64,000 nucleotides of DNA from Mesorhizobium sp. (lineage in GTDB: Bacteria; Pseudomonadota; Alphaproteobacteria; Rhizobiales; Rhizobiaceae). Within the stretch, counting starts at the first letter, position 1. Each line of letters starts with the position of its first letter. The stretch lies in the NCBI GenBank assembly GCA_019635735.1, contig JAHBYX010000004.1:277647-341646 (forward strand). The letters run 5' to 3'. The notes beneath the pieces were generated by a model, which was not told where the DNA came from, made no database searches, and was given only the letters and a program-made list of their open reading frames with translations. The position numbers and the translations under genes were made by a program. Shown one piece after another: positions 58,991-64,000 of this stretch.

Positions 58991-59749
58991 ATGGCGGGCA
59001 GGCTGAAGGGCAAGATCGCGGTCGTCACGGCGGCGGGGCAGGGGATCGGCCGGGCCATCGCCGAGGCCTTCGTCGCCGAGGGGGCCACGGTCCACGCTTC
59101 CGACATCGCCCGCGACAAACTGGACGGACTGGCTCGCGCCAAGAAGGCGAAGCTCGACATCCTGTCGACGAGGGCGGTGGAGGCCTATGCGGCGAAGGTC
59201 GGCGAGATCGACATCCTCGTCAACGTCGCGGGCTTCGTCCATCACGGTACGGTGCTCGACACGTCCGAGAAGGATCTGGATTTCTCGTTCGATCTCAATG
59301 TCAAATCCATGCACCGAATGATCCGCGCCTTTCTGCCCGGCATGCTCGCGAGGGCGAAGGCGGGCGGAACGTCGAGTTCCATCGTCAACATGTCGTCGGG
59401 CGCCTCCTCGATCAAGGGCGCGGCCAACCGCTACGCCTACGGCACGACAAAGGCCGCGGTGATCGGCCTCACCAAGTCGGTGGCGATCGACTTCATCCGC
59501 CAGGGCATCCGCTGCAACGCGATATGTCCGGGAACCGTGCGCTCGCCCTCCTGGGAGGCGCGGGTCGAGGAACTCGGCAGGACCATGGGCGGCACCGAAA
59601 AGGCGCTCGAGATGTTCGTGTCGCGCCAGCCGATGGGGCGCGTCGGAGAAGCTTCGGAGATCGCGGCGCTCGCCGTCTATCTCGCCTCCGACGAGTCGGC
59701 CTTCACCACCGGAACCGCCATGACGATCGACGGAGGCTGGTCACTCTGA
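58991..59749 (+). CDS. SDR-family oxidoreductase (DHRS6/hydroxybutyrate-dehydrogenase-like)
   Basis: 252 residues from ATG 58991 (GGGAGGACGGGA upstream). Motifs 'VVTAAGQGIGRAIAEAFVAE' (G-Q-G-I-G), 'NVAGFVHHG', Ser in 'VNMSSGASSIKG', 'YAYGTTKAAVIGLTKSVAID' and 'CPGTVRSPSWEARV'; ends in 'TAMTIDGGWSL'. Resembles BDH2/DHRS6 and sugar-acid SDRs. Its TGA overlaps the next gene's ATG, so it is translationally coupled to it and, through that gene, to the DenD-like gene. Confidence 0.9.
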   Translation: MAGRLKGKIAVVTAAGQGIGRAIAEAFVAEGATVHASDIARDKLDGLARAKKAKLDILSTRAVEAYAAKVGEIDILVNVAGFVHHGTVLDTSEKDLDFSFDLNVKSMHRMIRAFLPGMLARAKAGGTSSSIVNMSSGASSIKGAANRYAYGTTKAAVIGLTKSVAIDFIRQGIRCNAICPGTVRSPSWEARVEELGRTMGGTEKALEMFVSRQPMGRVGEASEIAALAVYLASDESAFTTGTAMTIDGGWSL

Positions 59750-59952
59750 TGGATCCGCGCACGCGCAATTCGGCGATCGCCGCCCTGGTGATCCTGCTTG
59801 GCTTCGGCATCGCCGCCTTTTTCCTGCCGAAGGTGATGATCTATGTCGGCGAGCGCTCGCCGGTCGCGGCCGGAGGGGTCGCGATCCTGTTCGTGCTCGC
59901 CTTCTTCCTGGTGTTCTGGCTGCGGGCGCGTTCGCTAAGGGGAGACCGCTGA
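59749..59952 (+). CDS. Small two-helix membrane protein (67 aa)
   Basis: Starts in the overlap TGATGG with the SDR stop and ends in TGATG with the DenD-like start. Two hydrophobic helices ('AIAALVILLGFGIAAFFLP' and 'GVAILFVLAFFLVFWLRARS') with a charged 'RSLRGDR' end. No family recognised. Tight coupling on both sides says it is a real member of the operon. Confidence 0.75.
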   Translation: MDPRTRNSAIAALVILLGFGIAAFFLPKVMIYVGERSPVAAGGVAILFVLAFFLVFWLRARSLRGDR

Positions 59953-60917
59953 TGCGTATTCTGGTGACGGGCGCGGCGGGCATGGTCGGCCGCAAGCTGG
60001 TTCAGCGGCTGGCAAGGGACGGGCGGTTGCGCGGCGAGGCGATCACCGCGCTCGACCTGCACGACATCGTCGCAGCCGACCTCGTGTCGATCCCGCAAGC
60101 CGAGACGTCGGTCTTCGTCGGCGACATTGCGAGTGCCGACACGGTCGACATGCTGGTCTCGCGGCGGCCGGACGTGATCTTCCATCTCGCCGGCGTCGTC
60201 TCGGGCGAGGCGGAAGCGAACTTCGACCTCGGCTACAGGGTCAATCTCGACGGGACGCGGATGCTCTTCGACGCCATACGGGTGGCTGACTATAATCCGC
60301 GCGTTGTCTTCACCTCGTCGATCGCGGTGTTCGGAGCGCCGTTCCCGGACGTCATTCCCGACGAGTTCCATCCGACGCCGCTGACCTCCTACGGCACGCA
60401 GAAGCTGATCGGCGAGGCGCTGCTCGCCGACTACACCCGCCGCGGCTTCATGGACGGGATCGGGATCCGGCTGCCGACCATCTGCGTCAGGCCCGGCAAG
60501 CCGAACAAGGCGGCCTCCGGCTTCTTCTCCGGCATTATCCGCGAGCCGCTGAACGGCGTGGAGGCGATCCTGCCCGTGCCGCGGTCGGTGGTACATACGC
60601 ATGCCAGCCCGCGCTCGGCGGTGGGATTCCTGATCCGGGCGGCGGAGATCGACGGCGAGACGGTCGGGCCGCGGCGAAACCTCACCATGCCTGGCGTGGG
60701 CGTGACGGTGGGCGAGCAGATCGAGGCGCTGGAGCGGGTGGCGGGCTCGAACGTCGTCAGCCTCATCCGCGAGGTGCCGGACGAGACGATCTGGTCGATC
60801 GTGAAGAACTGGCCGACCCGCTTCGAGTCGCGCCGGGCGCGGGAGCTGGGGTTCAAAGCGGAGACCAGCTTCGACGAGATCGTGAAGGTCTATATCGAGG
60901 AAGAACTCGGACGCTAG
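59952..60917 (+). CDS. denD: NAD-dependent epimerase/dehydratase, D-erythronate dehydrogenase-like
   Basis: 321 residues. 'MRILVTGAAGMVGRKLVQRL' NAD motif, 'DVIFHLAGVVSGEAEANFDL', Ser in 'VVFTSSIAVFGAPFPDVIPD' and Tyr/Lys in 'PLTSYGTQKLIGEALLADYT', then 'IRLPTICVRPGKPNKAASGF'. This matches D-erythronate dehydrogenases (DenD), which oxidise four-carbon sugar acids to 2-keto forms. No otnK/otnC-type kinase or epimerase genes are adjacent. Its stop overlaps the NicO stop by a few bases (convergent). Confidence 0.85.
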   Translation: MRILVTGAAGMVGRKLVQRLARDGRLRGEAITALDLHDIVAADLVSIPQAETSVFVGDIASADTVDMLVSRRPDVIFHLAGVVSGEAEANFDLGYRVNLDGTRMLFDAIRVADYNPRVVFTSSIAVFGAPFPDVIPDEFHPTPLTSYGTQKLIGEALLADYTRRGFMDGIGIRLPTICVRPGKPNKAASGFFSGIIREPLNGVEAILPVPRSVVHTHASPRSAVGFLIRAAEIDGETVGPRRNLTMPGVGVTVGEQIEALERVAGSNVVSLIREVPDETIWSIVKNWPTRFESRRARELGFKAETSFDEIVKVYIEEELGR

Positions 60918-62053
60918 AGCGTCGCCGCGAGCAGCGTCAGGCCGATCAGGAAGATGAAGGCGGCGCCGGCGATTTCGACGGCGACGTGGATGCGGTTGCC
61001 GATGCGGCCGTCGCCGGCGACCGAGACGGCGACGTTCTTCGCCGTGACCGCCAGCGTCGCAAGTGCCGAGACGGTGATGGCCGTGCCGAGCGCCATGGCG
61101 AGCACCGAGGCGATGCCCGCGACCCACAGACCGTTGAGGAAGGCGAAGGTCAGCACGATCAGCGCGCCCGAGCACGGGCGGATGCCGACCGAGGCGACGG
61201 CGGCCCAGGCGGCGCGCCAGTCGAAGCGCTCCGACGACAGGAGCGCCGGGTCGGGCGCGTGGCTGTGGCCGCAGGTCTCGCAGACTTCGCCGGGGCCGTG
61301 AGCATGATGGCTGTGGTCGTGGTGCGCGTGGGAATGGGCATGGTGGTCATGCCCATGATGCTCGTGTCCGTGATGGTCGTGACCATGTGAGTGCGCGTGC
61401 GCCGCTGCGTGCGCATGGTCGTGGTCATGATCGTGGCCGGCGTGGGTATGCGAATGCGCCACCGCCGCCGACAGGCTGTGCGCCGGGCGGCCCGAGAAGC
61501 GCGCGACCAGCCGCACACCCGCCTTCTTCCACAGGAGCCAGGCGCCGAAGAGGGTGACCAGCACGTAGCTCGACACTTCGAGGAACCAGGTGGCATCGGT
61601 CATCGAGACGCTGGTGCCGCGCAGGAGGAAATAGACGAGCGTCATCACCACGATCGCGGTGGCCGCCTGGAGGAAGGCGGAGACGAAGGACAGCATCACG
61701 CCGCGGCGCAGCGCCACTTCGTTGGCCAGCATGTAGGACGAGATGACCGCCTTGCCGTGACCGGGGCCGGCGGCGTGGAAGATGCCGTAGGCGAAAGAGA
61801 GGCCGACGAGGAGCCAGGCGCCGCCGCCGCCGTCGCGCATCGACTTCATCGCACCGGTGAGCTGACGGTAGAAGCCCTGCTGCTGAGTGTTGATCCAGTT
61901 GAGGATGCCGGAGAAGAAGCCGGTCGACGGCAACACCGCCTCGTTGGTGCCGATGCCGAGCGAACTCGCGGCATGGACGTGGCCGGCGAAATGCACCAGG
62001 ACATAGGCGACTGCGATCGTGGCGAATACGATCCGGACCGTCTTCTTCTGCAT
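60914..62053 (-). CDS. Nickel/cobalt exporter, NicO/RcnA family
   Basis: 379 residues from ATG 62053. Signal-anchor 'VRIVFATIAVAYVLVHFAGH', TM helices with 'AWLLVGLSFAYGIFHAAGPG' and 'GHGKAVISSYML', and a His/Asp-rich cytoplasmic loop of about 70 residues (around 195-265). Then come 'GIRPCSGALIVLTFAFLNGL' and 'VAGIASVLAMALGTAITVSA'. NicO-family proteins export or import Ni/Co. The partner DUF1007 gene lies five bases upstream on the same strand. Confidence 0.93.
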   Translation of the reverse strand: MQKKTVRIVFATIAVAYVLVHFAGHVHAASSLGIGTNEAVLPSTGFFSGILNWINTQQQGFYRQLTGAMKSMRDGGGGAWLLVGLSFAYGIFHAAGPGHGKAVISSYMLANEVALRRGVMLSFVSAFLQAATAIVVMTLVYFLLRGTSVSMTDATWFLEVSSYVLVTLFGAWLLWKKAGVRLVARFSGRPAHSLSAAVAHSHTHAGHDHDHDHAHAAAHAHSHGHDHHGHEHHGHDHHAHSHAHHDHSHHAHGPGEVCETCGHSHAPDPALLSSERFDWRAAWAAVASVGIRPCSGALIVLTFAFLNGLWVAGIASVLAMALGTAITVSALATLAVTAKNVAVSVAGDGRIGNRIHVAVEIAGAAFIFLIGLTLLAATL

Positions 62054-62058
62054 ATCGT

Positions 62059-62730
62059 TCAGCCCTGTGCCTGGCAGGTGATCTCGAGCTTGGTGGCGAA
62101 GATTTTGCTCATGTCGGTGCCGGCGGGATCGTTGAAGAACTCGTCGGTCAGAGTGGCCTGGTTCTGCGAGATCGCCTCGTCCGGATCGGGACGGATGACC
62201 TGGCGCTTGCACGAGGCGGGCAGCGCGTCGACCTTCATGTTGTCGTCTTCGGTGAAGTCGATGGCCGTGTAGAAGGTCGGGTCGTAGACGCCGAAGTCGA
62301 CCTTGCCGGCGAGCGGGAACGGTGCCTTCGGCTTCGATTCGAACAGGACGATCAGCTGGTTGTCCTCGAGCGTGGCGATCAGCTGATCCGGCGCGTTCAT
62401 CGGAACGTCCTTGCCGTCAGCCTCGACCAGCTGGAAATAGTTGTACTCGCCGAGCGACTCGAAGATCGTCTTCGACACTTCCGCCAGTTCCGCGTCGTCC
62501 AGCTTCAGGTCTTTGTTGGCGTCGAACTCGACCAGGACGGTCGAGGAGAACAGGTCGTCGAAGCGCCAGACATGGCGCAGCGCCGAAATGTTGTTCGACG
62601 GGTCGAGCTTCACTTCGAGGTTGGCCTCGGCGAAGACGTGCGGATGGACCCATGCCGGAGTGGCCCAGAACAGGGCCGCGGCGAAGGCCGGTGCGGCGGC
62701 AAGTGCGCGCCTGATTGTCGGAGATGCCAT
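62059..62730 (-). CDS. DUF1007 periplasmic protein, partner of NicO
   Basis: 223 residues from ATG 62730. Signal peptide 'MASPTIRRALAAAPAFAAAL' to 'WATPAWVHP', then 'HPHVFAEANLEVKLD', 'RHVWRFDDLFSSTVLVEFDA' and an EF-hand-like 'DANKDLKLDDAEL'. DUF1007 proteins are almost always encoded beside NicO-type transporters and presumably deliver or sense metal in the periplasm. The longer open frame up to 63198 overlaps the LysR gene and is not used. Confidence 0.9.
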   Translation of the reverse strand: MASPTIRRALAAAPAFAAALFWATPAWVHPHVFAEANLEVKLDPSNNISALRHVWRFDDLFSSTVLVEFDANKDLKLDDAELAEVSKTIFESLGEYNYFQLVEADGKDVPMNAPDQLIATLEDNQLIVLFESKPKAPFPLAGKVDFGVYDPTFYTAIDFTEDDNMKVDALPASCKRQVIRPDPDEAISQNQATLTDEFFNDPAGTDMSKIFATKLEITCQAQG

Positions 62731-62792
62731 CCGTCCCTCGTGTCCGCGATGCGTTGCGACTGATGCCGTCCAATGGGGGCGAAATTGGGACG

Positions 62793-63692
62793 TCATGCCT
62801 GATCGTATTTCCGGAACCACTGGGCAAGATAGTCGACGAAGGCCCTGACCTTGGCCGGCAGGTAGCGCCGGTGCGGATAGACGGCGAAAATGCCGCCGCC
62901 GGCCGGGACGAACTCGTCGAGGACGGAGACCAGCGTGCCGTCCTCGAGCGCCGGACGGGCGATGAAGTCGGGCATGGTGGCGAAGCCGAGACCAGCGATG
63001 GCCGCGGCGCGCACGGATTGCGGGCTGTTGACCTCGAGCCTCCCGGTGACCGGCACGCTGATCGGCTCGCCCGTTTCGCTGACGAAAGGCCAGTTGGACA
63101 GCCAGCGTCCATTGGTGTCGATGACGCAGGGCATGCGGGTCAGATCCTGCGGCCGCATCGGTCGGCCGTATTTCTCGATCAGCTCCGGCGCGCCGCAAAT
63201 CTTGATGCCGAAAGGCGACAGCTTGCGCGCGATCAGCGATGAGCTTTCGAGCCGGGTGATGCGAATGGCGAGATCGTAGCCTTCCTCGACGAGATCGACG
63301 AAGCGGTCGTCGAGATGGATGTCGAGGACGATGTCGGGATGTTCCCTGGCGAAGTCGATCAGCGACTGGCCGATCGGCGCGTCGGCGAAGGTACGCGGCG
63401 CGGTGAGCTTGATGCGGCCGCGCACGTCGCCGGACGTATCGCGCACCGTGTCGGCGAGGCTGTCGATCTCGCGCAGGATTTCAGAGGCGCGCCTGTAGTA
63501 GGTGTGGCCGGCCTCGGTGAGCGAGAACTGGCGCGTGGTGCGGTTCAAGAGGAGTGCGCCGAGCTCGTCCTCTAGCTCGCGCACATATTTCGACAGAAGC
63601 GCCTTGGAGCGGCCGATCTTGCGCGCGGCGGCGGAAAAGCCCTCCGCCTCGACCACGTCGATGAAGGCGCGCATGCGGGTGAGAGTGTCCAT
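62793..63692 (-). CDS. LysR-family transcriptional regulator
   Basis: 299 residues from ATG 63692 ('MDTLTRMRAFIDVVEAEGFS'). The HTH includes 'AAARKIGRSKALLSKYVREL' and 'LLLNRTTRQFSLTEAGHTYY', and the effector domain includes 'GRIKLTAPRTFADAPIGQSL' and 'GYDLAIRITRLESSSLIARK'. This belongs to the CrgA-like branch. A G-rich tandem repeat lies 60-155 bases upstream, where its promoter should be. It reads in the same direction as the DUF1007-NicO genes and could be their regulator. Confidence 0.92.
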   Translation of the reverse strand: MDTLTRMRAFIDVVEAEGFSAAARKIGRSKALLSKYVRELEDELGALLLNRTTRQFSLTEAGHTYYRRASEILREIDSLADTVRDTSGDVRGRIKLTAPRTFADAPIGQSLIDFAREHPDIVLDIHLDDRFVDLVEEGYDLAIRITRLESSSLIARKLSPFGIKICGAPELIEKYGRPMRPQDLTRMPCVIDTNGRWLSNWPFVSETGEPISVPVTGRLEVNSPQSVRAAAIAGLGFATMPDFIARPALEDGTLVSVLDEFVPAGGGIFAVYPHRRYLPAKVRAFVDYLAQWFRKYDQA

Positions 63693-63753
63693 GTTCACAC
63701 CGTCGTTCGAGAATCAGGAACGGCAGAAGCCGGATCGTTCGGCATTTATGGCA

Positions 63754-63847
63754 GTAGAGGGAGGGAGGGGGAAGGGAGGGAGTAGGGGAGTAGGGGGAGT
63801 AGGGGGAGTAGGGGGAGTAGGGGGAGTAGGGCAGTAGGGCAGCAGGG
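63754..63847. repeat. G-rich 9-bp tandem repeat upstream of the LysR gene
   Basis: A run of GGGGGAGTA units (five to six near-perfect copies, flanked by GGGAGGG and GGGCAGTA variants). It is an intergenic minisatellite with G-quadruplex potential on the plus strand. Confidence 0.9.
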
Positions 63848-63870
63848 TATTGGTTCCTGCTTCTCCGTCA

Positions 63871-63898
63871 TTCCGGGACCGCGAAGCGGGACCCGGAA
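63871..63898. repeat. Palindromic intergenic repeat of rhizobial type
   Basis: TTCCGGG-A-CCGC-GAA-GCGG-GA-CCCGGAA forms a stem-loop. The surrounding 'cattccgggaccgcgaag' and '...ggaatccag' wording matches a dispersed intergenic palindrome I know from Mesorhizobium-like genomes. Nothing else is recognised between here and the window end. Confidence 0.55.
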
Positions 63899-64000
63899 TC
63901 CAGCGTGCCGGGCTTGCATAGTTCAAGCACGCGGCCTTTCCTCCGACGTCTCGACCCTGGATTCCTGTATCTTGCGACTGTCGCTTGGCATAGTGGCGGC

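Noticed and set aside
59841..61175. A 444-codon minus frame across the denD-like gene
   Set aside because: Runs over two real genes, with Arg/Asp/His-rich shadow composition.
62731..63198. Long N-terminal extension of the DUF1007 protein
   Set aside because: The upstream part of the frame overlaps the LysR gene antisense. The signal peptide and family start are at 62730.
63754..63847. CRISPR array
   Set aside because: The 9-bp direct repeats have no spacers and there are no cas genes; a simple minisatellite.

Overview
The window is high-GC, gene-dense chromosomal DNA from an alphaproteobacterium of the order Rhizobiales (Hyphomicrobiales), most like the Mesorhizobium/Phyllobacteriaceae group. 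This rests on the gene set: an Omp10-type lipoprotein, CpdR, NAD-dependent homospermidine synthase, an MmgR/suhB-type small RNA, DUF1127 proteins, and a DUF882 protein beside an NtrC-type regulator. The genus is inferred, not proven.

Positions 1-13,300 look like an accessory region. Genes there are sparse and coding gaps are wide. They include a periplasmic-binding-protein-like gene cut by the window edge, a YidB-like protein, an SDR enzyme, an MFS transporter, a DUF4242/cytochrome c pair, two LysR regulators, and two CadC/TolB-like winged-helix regulators, one of them frameshifted. There is also a decayed adenylate-cyclase remnant. Four times in a row a small minus-strand gene faces away from a plus-strand regulator. 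The region ends exactly at the 3' end of a tRNA-Val(GAC) gene at 13,316-13,390, a usual island insertion point, although no integrase is visible.

From 13.4 kb the content is core-like. 13.4-19.4 kb holds cpdR, N-formylglutamate amidohydrolase, an MmgR-like sRNA antisense to the leader of a HisN/SuhB phosphatase, a hydrolase, an Hsp20 with a likely heat-shock promoter and RNA thermometer, a SnoaL-like protein and a threonine-aldolase-like enzyme. 19.7-26.7 kb is the glutamate synthase operon gltB-gltD, with a complete vapBC toxin-antitoxin module and its own palindromic operator wedged between the two subunits. 26.7-33 kb holds a DUF459 SGNH protein, MltB-type lytic transglycosylase, GalU, an outer-membrane beta-barrel protein and KdsD. 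33-46 kb is a long minus-strand run: NfeD, SPFH protein, FAD oxidoreductase, ferrochelatase, LysM-tailed 5'-nucleotidase, CoA-ligase-like protein, Zn peptidase, Omp10, homospermidine synthase, DUF3445 and PepF.

46-64 kb holds a sigma-54 response regulator and DUF882 protein, KDPG aldolase, a phage-type N-acetylmuramidase, TrhO, a TerB-like protein, a TetR regulator, a possible CtrA-controlled sRNA, an SDR, a MarR-GNAT fusion with a palindromic operator over its start codon, an aminotransferase, a GNAT, a CDF metal exporter, a coupled SDR/small membrane protein/DenD-like operon, a NicO plus DUF1007 metal-export pair, and a LysR gene preceded by a G-rich 9-bp tandem repeat. No CRISPR array, rRNA, insertion sequence or prophage is recognisable. 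No large new multigene system stands out; the most unusual local features are listed as findings.
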